Source: Candidatus Zhuqueibacterota bacterium | Lineage (GTDB): Bacteria; Zhuqueibacterota; Zhuqueibacteria; Residuimicrobiales; Residuimicrobiaceae | Direction: 5' to 3' | Length of the DNA stretch: 61,457 nucleotides | Assembly: GCA_963169875.1 (NCBI GenBank) | Contig: CAUJEL010000019.1 | Span: 1 to 61,457 of the forward strand | In this document: positions 27,676 through 37,067 of the stretch, in pieces | Numbering within the stretch: position 1 is the first letter of the stretch | How the letters are laid out: the number at the start of each line of letters is the position of its first letter | Program-made: the position numbers and the translations under genes | The notes under the pieces: model-generated | Told to the model about the DNA's origin: nothing | What the model saw: the letters and a program-made list of their open reading frames with translations, nothing else | Database searches by the model: none

Positions 27676-30486
27676 CTAGAGCTCGAATTTGAAACCACCG
27701 TGCATCCACCACGAGTAGAATTCGCGCTGGATGGGACGCGCGGTATCGCCCATGTAGTAACGCATCGGTTCATTGTTCAGATTGATGGCTTGCAGGTAAA
27801 ACTGCACGCCCTTGACGATCTGCTGACTGGCGGCAAAATCCCATTGAATGTGGTTGTCATAATAGACATCCTCATCCTCTGATTCTCCCAATTCATAGAG
27901 GAATTTACCGTGATAGTTCAGGCCGATACGACCGGTGAATCCGCCTTTTTCATAGCTGATGGCGAAATTGGCCATAGTCTGCGATTGGCCTGCCAGCGGA
28001 ATGTCCGTACGCTCTTCGCCATCAAATACCACAGAGGCATCTGAGGTCGTATAGGTGTAATTGGCATAAATGCCAAAACCGCTGAAGAATCCGGGCAGAA
28101 AAGTCAGCTGTTGCTGCCAGTTCACCTCAAATCCAGTCAGAGTGGCTTTGTCTCCCTGCACGGTCTGCTCGACCTCATATCCGTCGTAGGGATCGCCTTC
28201 AATTTCAATCTCATACTGCGACGGATACATGATGTCTTTCATCTGTTTGTGGAAAATTCCGCCGGATAATAGCCCGATACCCTGGAAATAGTGTTCGGCG
28301 AGCAGATCAAGGTTCATCGAGGTGGTCGGGATCAGATCCGGATTGCCGATGGACATCTCCTCATCTTCGCGGTTGATGATGCGGAAGGGGACCAGAGTCT
28401 CATAGTTTGGACGCGCCAATCCAGTGGTAAAAGCCGCCCGCAGATTGGTGTTTGGCGTCAACTTGTAACGAAGATGCAGCATCGGCAAAAAATTATTCTG
28501 CGTCGCAGCATTCGTCACCTCTTTGGTGCTTTCATAATCCCCATCCTCATTGAAGATGACTTCATGGCCGGTATAATCAACTTTGGTGATTTCATGGCGG
28601 AATCCAGCCAGCGCCATGAGTTTGCCGAAGTTAATCGTGGTCATGCCGTAGAAAGCATAGACATCCTCGGTGGCATTGTAGGTACCGCCATCGGAATCCT
28701 CTTGCAGAATTTCGCCCTCCAGATCCTTGCCCTTGTTGGCATCGAAAAAGTCCCAGGTCTTGTCCGGATCAAATGCCAGTGGGGCGGGGTAGGCCTTGTC
28801 CATGTAATTATCATTTTTATAATCACCGACAAAACCGCTCATGAGCACGTCATCATCGCCTTCCCAGCCATATTCCCAGATATTCTCGCTGCGCTCCTTG
28901 GTCTTCATGGTCGTCTTGGCGCCAAGCTTGAAATTACCGGGATTTACACCCAGCATGTAGGGGATTTGCAGATTAAAGAGTGCGTTGATATCCTTGTCAA
29001 ATGTGAGATTATCGTGCCATTCGGCCGAGTCATAGGTATAGTGGCTGGCATCGTACTCGTAACCTTTGCCGAGGTTGGTTGTCCATTTGGGCAGGTCGGG
29101 ATCAGAGACGTCCAGTTCCAAATCAGCATCTTCATCCAGTTCGAATGAAGCCTCGATATGCTTGGGTTCATCCTCTTCGGCATAACTGTAGGAGAGACGG
29201 TAATCCAGTTTGATGCCGTTGAACTGGTGCTCGCCGCCGGCAGCCAGGTTGTAGATGGTTTGATTCTGGTCGCGGTTGCGGTAAGCCGCTTCGATGGCGC
29301 CCTCTGTGATCGAGGTGGCGGTCTGGTAATCGCCTTTGTCCGGCCTTATCACCAGGGCGCGGCGGCTCTCGCTGTCGTTGTAGCGGCTGAGGAGTCCACT
29401 GAGATAAAATTTATGTCCCGGCTTGTACAGATAATCCGCAGTGCCTGAAAATGTCATGCGGTCGCGGATGAAGCTGTAATCGCGCAGTTCGATGTTCTGC
29501 AAGGCCCAGTCAAACTCGCTGCCATCAGCCAGATCTGCGCTGCCCCATTCCATCTCATTATTGTCCGAACCGCGCTGACTGCGTTGATAACTGCCGCTGA
29601 ACATCAGGCCGATGTTCTTGTCTTCGCCAAAACGGTTGCCATAGGTGATACCGCCCTGATAGATCGGCTTGCCGCGCAGATTGTCATAGCCGCTGCCGGT
29701 GGTGACGGTGAAAACCCGGCCGGGATAGTCCAGCGCGCTTTTGGTGCGCAGGTTAACGGATCCGCCGATGGCATTGGGGTCCATATCCGGCGTGATGGCT
29801 TTGGTGACTTCGATGCCCGCCAGCTGGTCCGCTGCGATGGCGTCCAGGGCCACGTAACGGACATCTCCCTGTGGCGAAGGGATTTTTTCGCCATTGATGG
29901 TCACGTTGCTGAGTTGGGCCGACATACCCCGTACCAGCACATAGCGTCCTTCACCCTGGTCGCGCTCCAGGGCAATACCCGAAACGCGCTGCAACACTTC
30001 CGCAGAGTTAACATCCGGAAAGCGCTGCATCTGCTCTTCATCGACCACGTTTTCAATGCTGGAGGCATTGCGCTGCTGGCTCAGGGCTTTGATCTGGCCC
30101 TGGCGCAAACCTTTAACCACTACTTCACCGCCTTCGATGTAACTCACCTTCAAGGCGATGTTTTTGCGGACGGCCGCACCTGCGGCCACATCCACATCAG
30201 CGCTTTGCTTCTCATAGCCAAGGTAGGTGACGATTAACACGTGTTTTCCAGCAGGTACATTTTCGATGGTGAATTTGCCTTGCCGGTCGGTGGCAGAGCC
30301 CAGCAAGGTGCCTTCGACCACGACATTGGCGCCGGGAAGGTAAGCCCCTGAATTGGCGTCACTGATCTGACCGGTAATGCGTCCGTTGCCCTGTGCATAA
30401 AGAGGATTTCCCAGCATGACGAGACTGATAAAAACGAGCACCCCGAAAAGACGGATAGAACCACTTCGTGCAGATCTTGAAATCAT
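27676..30486 (-). CDS. TonB-dependent outer-membrane receptor, CarboxypepD_reg-like N-terminal domain
   Basis: A 936-residue receptor. The start at ATG 30486 has AAGGAGG ideally spaced; an upstream TTG is rejected. The signal peptide is followed at about 38-120 by a carboxypeptidase-regulatory-like domain (ITGQISDANSGAYLPGANVV; TYLGYEKQ). The plug domain at about 130-260 has RFPDVNSAEVLQRVSGIALE, YVLVRGM and DPNAIGGSVNLRTK, the pattern of the Xanthomonas/Caulobacter TonB receptor subfamily (TIGR01782-like). The rest is a 22-strand barrel ending WWMHGGFKFEL. It takes up a large or scarce ligand across the outer membrane. The phytase gene is 93 bp upstream on the same strand, which suggests phytate or its lower inositol phosphates as the ligand (inference). 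Confidence 0.95.
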   Translation of the reverse strand: MISRSARSGSIRLFGVLVFISLVMLGNPLYAQGNGRITGQISDANSGAYLPGANVVVEGTLLGSATDRQGKFTIENVPAGKHVLIVTYLGYEKQSADVDVAAGAAVRKNIALKVSYIEGGEVVVKGLRQGQIKALSQQRNASSIENVVDEEQMQRFPDVNSAEVLQRVSGIALERDQGEGRYVLVRGMSAQLSNVTINGEKIPSPQGDVRYVALDAIAADQLAGIEVTKAITPDMDPNAIGGSVNLRTKSALDYPGRVFTVTTGSGYDNLRGKPIYQGGITYGNRFGEDKNIGLMFSGSYQRSQRGSDNNEMEWGSADLADGSEFDWALQNIELRDYSFIRDRMTFSGTADYLYKPGHKFYLSGLLSRYNDSESRRALVIRPDKGDYQTATSITEGAIEAAYRNRDQNQTIYNLAAGGEHQFNGIKLDYRLSYSYAEEDEPKHIEASFELDEDADLELDVSDPDLPKWTTNLGKGYEYDASHYTYDSAEWHDNLTFDKDINALFNLQIPYMLGVNPGNFKLGAKTTMKTKERSENIWEYGWEGDDDVLMSGFVGDYKNDNYMDKAYPAPLAFDPDKTWDFFDANKGKDLEGEILQEDSDGGTYNATEDVYAFYGMTTINFGKLMALAGFRHEITKVDYTGHEVIFNEDGDYESTKEVTNAATQNNFLPMLHLRYKLTPNTNLRAAFTTGLARPNYETLVPFRIINREDEEMSIGNPDLIPTTSMNLDLLAEHYFQGIGLLSGGIFHKQMKDIMYPSQYEIEIEGDPYDGYEVEQTVQGDKATLTGFEVNWQQQLTFLPGFFSGFGIYANYTYTTSDASVVFDGEERTDIPLAGQSQTMANFAISYEKGGFTGRIGLNYHGKFLYELGESEDEDVYYDNHIQWDFAASQQIVKGVQFYLQAINLNNEPMRYYMGDTARPIQREFYSWWMHGGFKFEL

Positions 30487-30579
30487 TGCTTCCTCCTTCA
30501 AGTTAGCTTCATGATAAACCTGTCACTGGCTGAAAAAGCGCTTCATGCCTCCTTTCATTGGCAGATGCATAACGACCTG

Positions 30580-31689
30580 TCAATCCTGCATCTGATCGCC
30601 CGTTGCGTGCAAGTCCGTCCCCGCAATATCGGTCCACGAATAATAGTGAAACGTTTTGTCTGTCGACATGGCGACGAACAAACCTTTCGGAAACATCTCG
30701 TTGAGCGGCACGGAAGTCACTTCCGAACCATCGCTTTCAGAGGTCGAGGTCCTGATGACTTTGACCAGCGTATGTTCATGCGGTTTCCCGGGTTCCCCTT
30801 CCCGCTTGTAAATATGGAATTCATCCGCCTGTTGATCGGACACCAGAATGTAGCCTTTGCCCGCGGGCAGTGCATAGATCGAAATGCCCTCCAGATCTGC
30901 TGCAAATCCTTCGCGGCCAAAGAGCGCCAGCTCAGTCGCTGCGTCGGGATGATCCGGGTCAGCATGATACTTGTGCACGCCATACTGTTCGTCTGAATAG
31001 TAGACATAGCCCAACTCGTCGTCCACGGTGATGGACTCAATCTCCTTGATGCCGCTGTACAATCCGAAGGCGCGGACGTGCGTGGCTTTCACCTTGCCGC
31101 TGCCGTCGTCTTCGAGCAGATATTGCCACAGGTAACTGCCGTCTTTGGGGCCGCTTTTGCGGCCGACGATGGCATAGATTTTTTGATCGTTGGGGCGTTT
31201 ATACAGGGAGATGCCCATGGGATCACGTTCAACTTCGCCAACAAACACCTCAATGCCGCCGCCATCAATGGGCTGCATGTCCGGCACCGTGAAAATCCGG
31301 ATTTTGTTAACCAACCGCTCCGTGGTAACCGCGATATCCACAGCCTGGCCATTCAGCATCAGGCCGTATTCCACATCCACATTGTTGGGGCGTTGCAGAG
31401 GCCGGATACATTTTTCCGGGATGATCTTTCCGTTGAGATCGTAAACGTACAGGCCGCCATTGGCTTCCTTATCGGTGCCAATGACCAGACTTTTGCCGGG
31501 ATCCGCGGAGTTAACCCAGATGGCGGGGTCATCGCTGTCGAATTCAACGGGCTCGGTTACGATGCGCGGTGGGATGGGTTTCAGTTTGGGGTCATGTTTC
31601 GTCTCGCTGCAGGAGAGATACATGCTGCCGGTCATGAAAACCATGGCAAGGGCAACAGCGAACGTTTTGTATTGTCCGAAAATGCGCAT
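30580..31689 (-). CDS. Beta-propeller phytase (3-phytase family), likely lipoprotein
   Basis: A 369-residue phytase-like protein (PF02333). The start at ATG 31689 follows GGGAGAC. The N-terminus is a signal sequence with Cys at MYLSCSETK, a probable but imperfect lipobox. The propeller shows the calcium and phosphate site signatures of this family: SDDPAIWVNSADPGKSLVIG, NNVDVEYGLMLNGQAVDIAV, ADLEGISIYALPAGKGYILV and SDQQADEFHIYKREG. These enzymes remove alternate phosphates from calcium-phytate, releasing phosphate and lower inositol phosphates. The TonB receptor gene lies directly downstream, and a good sigma70-like promoter lies directly upstream. Whether it acts at the cell surface or in the periplasm cannot be told. 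Confidence 0.93.
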   Translation of the reverse strand: MRIFGQYKTFAVALAMVFMTGSMYLSCSETKHDPKLKPIPPRIVTEPVEFDSDDPAIWVNSADPGKSLVIGTDKEANGGLYVYDLNGKIIPEKCIRPLQRPNNVDVEYGLMLNGQAVDIAVTTERLVNKIRIFTVPDMQPIDGGGIEVFVGEVERDPMGISLYKRPNDQKIYAIVGRKSGPKDGSYLWQYLLEDDGSGKVKATHVRAFGLYSGIKEIESITVDDELGYVYYSDEQYGVHKYHADPDHPDAATELALFGREGFAADLEGISIYALPAGKGYILVSDQQADEFHIYKREGEPGKPHEHTLVKVIRTSTSESDGSEVTSVPLNEMFPKGLFVAMSTDKTFHYYSWTDIAGTDLHATGDQMQD

Positions 31690-32012
31690 GGGGTCTCCCT
31701 TTCTGGCTAAGATAGTAAACAATTATTTTAATTCATGCAACAGGTATTTGTATTTTTTTTGGCAAAAAACCAGCCGCACTGGCGCGCCCGTCTGTGCAAC
31801 ATCATCGCCAAATAACAGGAATTCTTCGTCTCTCTAACCTCTTCTATTGATAAACCGCCAAGCGCGCCGAGGCCGCCGGGCAGTTTTTATTAGAATTAAC
31901 GCAATATTTTTGATTTGGTTTTGATCTCAGTTATTTAAGTTGTTATCAATGCCATTTATATGTTATTCTATTCTTTGCGTACTTCTGCATCCCAGGCGGT
32001 GAATAATTCAGG
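31690..32012. other. Intergenic region upstream of phytase
   Basis: This 323-bp AT-rich gap lies between the kinase gene and the phytase gene. It holds the phytase promoter (31712-31740). No gene or T-run terminator for the kinase transcript was recognised, so some read-through from the inositol genes is possible. Confidence 0.5.
31712..31740 (-). promoter_or_regulatory. Sigma70-like promoter of the phytase-receptor unit
   Basis: On the minus strand, TTGCAT (31735-31740) and TACTAT (31712-31717) are separated by exactly 17 bases. The phytase ATG is about 22 bases downstream of the -10, leaving a short leader that contains its ribosome-binding site. Confidence 0.6.
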
Positions 32013-32903
32013 CTAAAAAGCATATTTTTCTGCGATCTTTTTTTCGATGTCGCGGACTGTCTTTTTGATCGGACCTTCCGCCTCCATTTTCACACTGGTG
32101 ACAGCTGCTGCCCAAATAGTCGCCTCTTGTGCTGATGCGGTGAGGCGTTTGCAGGCATAAGCCGCGATGCAGGTGTCGCCACGACCACTGCGTCCTACCA
32201 GCGGTTCCGGCGTGAAGGGCGCTTCGTAAATCTGACCCTCGGCCAGCACCAGCATGCCATCGCGATGGGTGAGCACGATTTCCCTGGGTCCCCAAGCGGC
32301 GATCTGCAGGGCAGCCTTGCGGATATCATCCTCGCCGGTCATGGTTTTCGCCTCCACGGCATCAGTTTTGAGGATGTCAAAATAGGGGAGGATGTTCACT
32401 TTGTCATCCCACGCATCAAACGTCAGAATTCCTTGTTCATTGATGACGCGGACAAATCCCTGGGCGTCCGCGACGAGGAGCGCCTTTTTTTGCCGCAGAG
32501 CCTGAATCACCTGCAAATCGACTTCACCGCGCGCCGAGGTATTGATCAGAAAGGCTCTGGACTCAAGCCCTGCCACCTGATCCGGGGTGAAAGAGCCCGC
32601 GGTGTGGGTGACGGACAAAACGCGATCATCCACATTATCGCTTGGATAATAGAGCCGCATGTCGGTGGAATAGGGCGTGTAGGTTGGATAAGGGTGGACG
32701 CCGATGCTGGTCAGCGCATCGACGACATGGGCATCGCACTGCGCCAGCCGGGTGACCGCAGCGGTGCGGAGCCCCATCATCACAGCCACGTGTGCGCCGT
32801 AATTGAATCCACCGCCGTCCACATGCCGGGTGCCGGCTTTGGAGACAATGGTATCTTTGGTATAGGCACCGATCACCACCACATCATATCTGGAATTTTC
32901 CAT
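32013..32903 (-). CDS. iolK: PfkB family kinase, probable myo-inositol kinase (IolK-like)
   Basis: A 296-residue PfkB-fold kinase. The start at 32903 has GGAGAAC upstream. The substrate-side glycine motif is GGGFNYGAHVAVMMG near residue 30, and the C-terminal PfkB signature is GRSGRGDTCIAAYA near 236-249, containing the catalytic Asp of RGDT. From memory, the segments ADAQGFVRV, GRSGRGDTC and AAAVTSVKM closely match TM0415 of Thermotoga maritima, the kinase gene within its inositol cluster. The family phosphorylates inositol or sugars with ATP in the cytoplasm. Here it sits beside two organophosphate-family transporters and the phytase. It might phosphorylate inositol for storage, lipid synthesis or a side route. 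Confidence 0.75.
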   Translation of the reverse strand: MENSRYDVVVIGAYTKDTIVSKAGTRHVDGGGFNYGAHVAVMMGLRTAAVTRLAQCDAHVVDALTSIGVHPYPTYTPYSTDMRLYYPSDNVDDRVLSVTHTAGSFTPDQVAGLESRAFLINTSARGEVDLQVIQALRQKKALLVADAQGFVRVINEQGILTFDAWDDKVNILPYFDILKTDAVEAKTMTGEDDIRKAALQIAAWGPREIVLTHRDGMLVLAEGQIYEAPFTPEPLVGRSGRGDTCIAAYACKRLTASAQEATIWAAAVTSVKMEAEGPIKKTVRDIEKKIAEKYAF

Positions 32904-33024
32904 CTTGTTGTTCTCCGTACAGGTTTATGAAACAAGAGCATATTTTCAGGGGTGCAACATCCTTTATTTTGGGCGCGACATCACATGCTTGCTCAGCGGT
33001 GTAAACACCGGGCGGGCGCTTGCG

Positions 33025-34374
33025 TCAATCTTTCATCTTCGCCCGCCACAGCAGCGCCGCCAGCACCATGGACAGAAGCGAGCTGCCTAGCCAGAAATAG
33101 ATGGCATGGCTGAAATCGTAATGGCGCACGCCGTCGACCAGGGTGGTACCGCTTTCGATCAGCCCGCCGCTGATGCGTTCCTGGATGGCGGCGCCGACAT
33201 AACTGAACACACCGATGAATCCCATGGCCGCGCCGGCCGCTTTTTTCGGCGCGATGTCCACCGCAAAAAGCCCGCCGAGGGAGGTGACCAGACCATTGAT
33301 GGAGAATCCATAGGCCAGGAAGGCGATGGTGAGCCAGATGGGATTATTGCCGGGCAGGAAAAAAATCACCAGCAGGGAAGCGATCTCCATCACCGCGCAA
33401 ATAAGATTTACGGGAGGACGGCGGGCGTTGAAGAGCTTGTCCGATATGAATCCATACGCTGCGCATCCCAGAATGCCGGCGACCGGGTTGAGTGCCAACA
33501 GGCCACCTGCTTCAAGGTCGGAAAATCCGCGCGATTCCTGCAGAAACAGCATGCCCCAACTGTTGAGCCCGTAGCGCGTCATATACATGCTGGCGCTGGC
33601 CAGAGCGAGGATCCAGATGGTGGGCGTCTTTAAAATGGACAACTGCATCTGCCAGGTGGATTTTCCAGCCTGTTTGCTGGGCGCGGCAGCGGCAAAGTCG
33701 TTTTTCCACTGCGCCACCGGCGGTAATCCCATGGTCTGCGGCCGGTCATAAACAAACACATAGGCAGCAACGGCAACCAGGACACAGAGCAGTCCCGGAC
33801 CGACAAACCCTGCCTGCCAGCCAAGAAACGTCACCAGAGCGGCTGAACCGACAAAAGTCAGGCCTTCGCCGATGGAATGCGCCGTGCTCCAGATGCCATA
33901 ATACCTGCCGCGCTCGCGGTTGCTGAACCATTGCGACAGCGAGACAATGCCCGCCGGCGCGCCAAATCCCTGGAACCAGCCGTTGAGTCCCCACAAAACA
34001 ATCCACACCCACAGCACCGTGGACCAGCCCATGCCGATGTTGATCAGGGCGGAGAAGAGGATGCCGGCGGCGAGAAATTTTTTGATATTGGCATGATCGG
34101 CCAGAAAACCATTTACCAGCTTGCCAAAGGCATAACCGTAAAAAATGGCTGAGCCGATGATGCCCAGTTGCTCGGCGGAAAAGATGCCGCCATCGATGAG
34201 CGGCTTTTTCACCACCGAAAGACCCAGGCGGCATGTATAGGCGATGCCGTAGGTCAACGTGATGGCGAGCATGATGGAGAGACGCCGTCTGCGATACATG
34301 CGGTCGATCTGGTCTTGATCTGTGAGGGGAGGGGTATCAGGTCCGGTGGCAAAAAAACGGAAAATACTTTTCAT
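33025..34374 (-). CDS. MFS organophosphate antiporter family protein (GlpT/UhpT/UhpC-like), copy 1
   Basis: About 449 residues with 12 predicted membrane segments. The start at ATG 34374 follows AAGGAAG. The N-terminus is cytoplasmic (MYRRRRLSIML), followed by TYGIAYTCRLGLSVVKKP, GYAFGKLVNGFLADH and GLNGWFQGFGAPAGIVSLSQ, then WFSNRERGRYYGIWSTAHS, all landmarks of the organophosphate:phosphate antiporter family. It is a paralogue of the next gene upstream, with the same N-terminal FFATG or FFAAG motif and many shared blocks. Known members move glycerol-3-phosphate or hexose phosphates, or act as sensors. In this context inositol monophosphate is a reasonable but unproven substrate. Confidence 0.85.
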   Translation of the reverse strand: MKSIFRFFATGPDTPPLTDQDQIDRMYRRRRLSIMLAITLTYGIAYTCRLGLSVVKKPLIDGGIFSAEQLGIIGSAIFYGYAFGKLVNGFLADHANIKKFLAAGILFSALINIGMGWSTVLWVWIVLWGLNGWFQGFGAPAGIVSLSQWFSNRERGRYYGIWSTAHSIGEGLTFVGSAALVTFLGWQAGFVGPGLLCVLVAVAAYVFVYDRPQTMGLPPVAQWKNDFAAAAPSKQAGKSTWQMQLSILKTPTIWILALASASMYMTRYGLNSWGMLFLQESRGFSDLEAGGLLALNPVAGILGCAAYGFISDKLFNARRPPVNLICAVMEIASLLVIFFLPGNNPIWLTIAFLAYGFSINGLVTSLGGLFAVDIAPKKAAGAAMGFIGVFSYVGAAIQERISGGLIESGTTLVDGVRHYDFSHAIYFWLGSSLLSMVLAALLWRAKMKD

Positions 34375-34465
34375 GGTGTTTCTTCCTTTGCTCGGATGGG
34401 AAAGGCGATGGAATTTTGCATGCAATATATAAAGCTGTCAGAGAAATAACAACAGTTGTTTATCG

Positions 34466-35809
34466 CTAATCCGCCGCACGAACGCGCCACAGCGTGCTGG
34501 CGATGATCAGCGACAGAATGGACGTGCCGAGCCAGAACAGCACCGCTTCATCGAAATTATAATGTCGCACGCCATCGGTAAAGTGGATATTTTTGCCTAT
34601 CAGATAGCCACTGATGCGTTCCTGAAAAGCCGCGCCCAAATAGCTGAACACGCCAATGAAACCCATGGCCGCTCCGGATGCTTTTTTGGATGCAATATCA
34701 ATCGCAAACAATCCTCCCAAAGCCGCGAGGATGCCGCTGAGGCTGAAACCATAGATCACGAATGCGATCGTCAGGAGGGATGAACTGGCTGTGGGAACAA
34801 AAAAGATGAAGGCGAGGGCGAGGACCTCAATCAATCCAAAAATAAGGGTCACCGGAGGACGCCGGGCCGCAAATAATTTGTCAGAGATAAAGCCATAGGC
34901 CGTACAGCCTGCGAGGCCGGCGACGGTATTCAACCCGAGTACGCCTCCGGCCTCGAGCAGGGAAAATCCGCGCGTCTCCTGCAGAAAAAGGATGCCCCAA
35001 CTGTTGATGGCGTAGCGCGTGGCGGACATGGCTGCACAGGCTAGTCCCAAAATCCATAATGCCGGATTTTTGAGGATCGACCGCTGTATTTTGGCCGTGG
35101 ACTCCGAACGGTTCTCCGCAGCGGCTCCATGGTCATTGCGCCAATCCTGGATCGAAGGCAAACCGAGCGTTCGCGGGCGGTCCTGCAGCACCAGATACAA
35201 AACAGCCGCGGTGAGGAGACAAAATACGCCAGGGCCATAAAAACCAGCACGCCAGCCCCACAAGCTCACCAGCGCGGCGGTGCCGACAAAGGTGAGGCCT
35301 TCGCCCAGAGAATGGGCTGTGCTCCAGATGCCGTAGAAGCGGCCGCGTTCACGGTTGCTGAACCACTGCGACATGGATACCACGCTGGCGGGTGAGCCAA
35401 AACCCTGGAACCAGCCGTTCAATCCCCATAGTAATACCCATATCCACAACAACGGTGTCCCGCCCATCACCAGGTTGATTAGCGCCGAGATCATGATGCC
35501 AAAGGGAAAAAAACGCTTGATGTTGGCATGATCCGCCAGAAATCCGTTGGTGAGCCTGCCAAACGCATAGGTGTAGAAAAAGGCGGATCCGATGAGACCG
35601 AGATCTTCGGCGCTGAAAAAGCCGCCGTCAATGAGCGGCTTTTTGACCACCGAAAGGGCCAGCCGACAGGTATACATAAATCCATATCCCAGCGTAATGC
35701 CCAGCATGATGTTGCGGCGATGGCGACGATAAAGCGTATCGATCCGTCCGCCATCCTTGATCAGAGGGGCATCCACACCAGCAGCGAAAAAACGTAACGG
35801 ATTCAACAT
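34466..35809 (-). CDS. MFS organophosphate antiporter family protein (GlpT/UhpT/UhpC-like), copy 2
   Basis: A 447-residue paralogue of the protein encoded just downstream, apparently a tandem duplicate that has diverged. Conserved blocks include LGYGFMYTCRLALSVVKKP, AFGRLTNGFLADHANIKRFF, GLNGWFQGFGSPASVVSMSQ and WFSNRERGRFYGIWSTAHS. The ribosome-binding site is weak (upstream bases CAGAGTCTG). It lies 91 bp before copy 1 and after the terminator at 35931-35981, so it starts a new transcription unit. A near-perfect 13-base palindrome (AACAACAGTTGTT) lies in the gap to copy 1 near 34448. Its substrate is unknown; one copy may transport and the other sense, as with UhpT and UhpC. Confidence 0.85.
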   Translation of the reverse strand: MLNPLRFFAAGVDAPLIKDGGRIDTLYRRHRRNIMLGITLGYGFMYTCRLALSVVKKPLIDGGFFSAEDLGLIGSAFFYTYAFGRLTNGFLADHANIKRFFPFGIMISALINLVMGGTPLLWIWVLLWGLNGWFQGFGSPASVVSMSQWFSNRERGRFYGIWSTAHSLGEGLTFVGTAALVSLWGWRAGFYGPGVFCLLTAAVLYLVLQDRPRTLGLPSIQDWRNDHGAAAENRSESTAKIQRSILKNPALWILGLACAAMSATRYAINSWGILFLQETRGFSLLEAGGVLGLNTVAGLAGCTAYGFISDKLFAARRPPVTLIFGLIEVLALAFIFFVPTASSSLLTIAFVIYGFSLSGILAALGGLFAIDIASKKASGAAMGFIGVFSYLGAAFQERISGYLIGKNIHFTDGVRHYNFDEAVLFWLGTSILSLIIASTLWRVRAAD

Positions 35810-35930
35810 ATCAGACTCTGTCCCATTCGTTTGCGGCAGCGAAAAAGGCCTTAATGGACACGACTTTTACAATACAGGTCCAATCGATCAGACACTGTCC
35901 CGGACATTTGCGGAATGGCTGTATTCGTTT

Positions 35931-35981
35931 TTAAAAAAATGAAACCGGCCGGAAGTTGAACGGCTTCCGCATCCGGTTTCA
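35931..35981 (-). terminator. Rho-independent terminator of the inositol operon
   Basis: TGAAACCGG (35940-35948) pairs with CCGGTTTCA (35973-35981), with a further inner stem of GGAAG and CTTCC. On the minus strand the stem is followed by seven T residues (A-run at 35933-35939). It lies 13 bases after the stop of the last gene (35994) and should end the operon that starts near 46064. Confidence 0.85.
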
Positions 35982-35993
35982 GTTGGATTTTTA

Positions 35994-37037
35994 TTACGGT
36001 TTCAACGTAATTTTCATGGCCTGTTTGGGGCCGCGCTTCATGGTGGCCAGATCAAGACCCAATTTGGGAAAGGCCTCCATACCCTTTTGCAGTGGTACCG
36101 TTTCGGTGAAAAACGCTTTCATGTCAATTTTGTTCGCCTGCAATATTTTAATCGCCGGCAGACAGGTGTTCTGGCCAATATAGGTTCCCAGAATCTTGAT
36201 GGCCTTGCGCGTGATCTGATACGGCGTGATGGTCGTCTTGACGCTGTCATCCATACCGAATGCGAGCACTTTGCCACCCGGCGCCACATATTTGATGGCA
36301 TTTTCCAGCTGCGTCCCGACCGCATCGATGACGATATCGAATCCATGGCCGCGTGTCATGTCGCGGGAGATTTTTTCCAGATCCGTTGCATTGGGATCGA
36401 GTACCGTAACACCCAATTGTCTGGCCACCGAGAGACGGAAGGGATCGATTTCCGTGACCACTGCCTGGGCGGCGATATTTTTGGCCATGGCGGTGAAAAG
36501 GTAGCCGATGGGCCCGCAGCCGAGGATCAACACCGAGTCCCAGGGCTGCATCTGCACCGTATTCATCCCGTTTAACACCGTGCCCAGGGTTTCCACCTGC
36601 GTTCCCACGATATCATCGATCTCATCGGGCAGCTTGAAACAGACGCTTTCCGGGGCCACGGCATATTCCGCATAGCCGCCGTGCTGGAAAATGCCCAGGG
36701 TCTTTTCCTTGATGAGTACGCATTGGCTGCTCAATCCCATGCGGCAGAAATCGCAGACGCCGCAGCGCGGATTATTATCAATGGCGATGCGGTCTCCCGG
36801 CTTTAAGGTTGTCACCGAGGATCCAACTTCCATTACCACGCCATTGAATTCATGCCCCAGAATGATGTTCTCGCGGTAGGCATGTTTGCCTTCGAGAATT
36901 TTTATGTCCGAGCCGCAGATGCCGCAAGCCACCACTTTGAGCACCACATCGGTGGGCTCTTTGACGGCCGGTATGGGAACCCGTTCAAGTTCGATCCGTC
37001 CAACTGTCTTGAATACCAACGCATTCATCGTTTCCAT
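35994..37037 (-). CDS. Zinc-dependent alcohol dehydrogenase (threonine/sorbitol dehydrogenase-like)
   Basis: A 347-residue medium-chain dehydrogenase. The start at 37037 follows AAGGAG. The catalytic zinc ligands are in ACGICGSDIKI (Cys near 37) and GHEFNG (His and Glu near 63). The structural zinc site is CGVCDFCRMGLSSQC. The Rossmann loop is LGCGPIGYL near 172. It is the last gene of the inositol operon, 30 bases after the binding protein and 13 bases before the terminator. It is not the iolM orthologue, which lies at 42692-43873. A later pathway step, such as reduction of D-tagaturonate, or oxidation of another cyclitol or polyol, fits its position but is inference. Confidence 0.9.
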   Translation of the reverse strand: METMNALVFKTVGRIELERVPIPAVKEPTDVVLKVVACGICGSDIKILEGKHAYRENIILGHEFNGVVMEVGSSVTTLKPGDRIAIDNNPRCGVCDFCRMGLSSQCVLIKEKTLGIFQHGGYAEYAVAPESVCFKLPDEIDDIVGTQVETLGTVLNGMNTVQMQPWDSVLILGCGPIGYLFTAMAKNIAAQAVVTEIDPFRLSVARQLGVTVLDPNATDLEKISRDMTRGHGFDIVIDAVGTQLENAIKYVAPGGKVLAFGMDDSVKTTITPYQITRKAIKILGTYIGQNTCLPAIKILQANKIDMKAFFTETVPLQKGMEAFPKLGLDLATMKRGPKQAMKITLKP

Positions 37038-37067
37038 CGCTGTTCTCCTTACCTTCGCAAAGTTATA

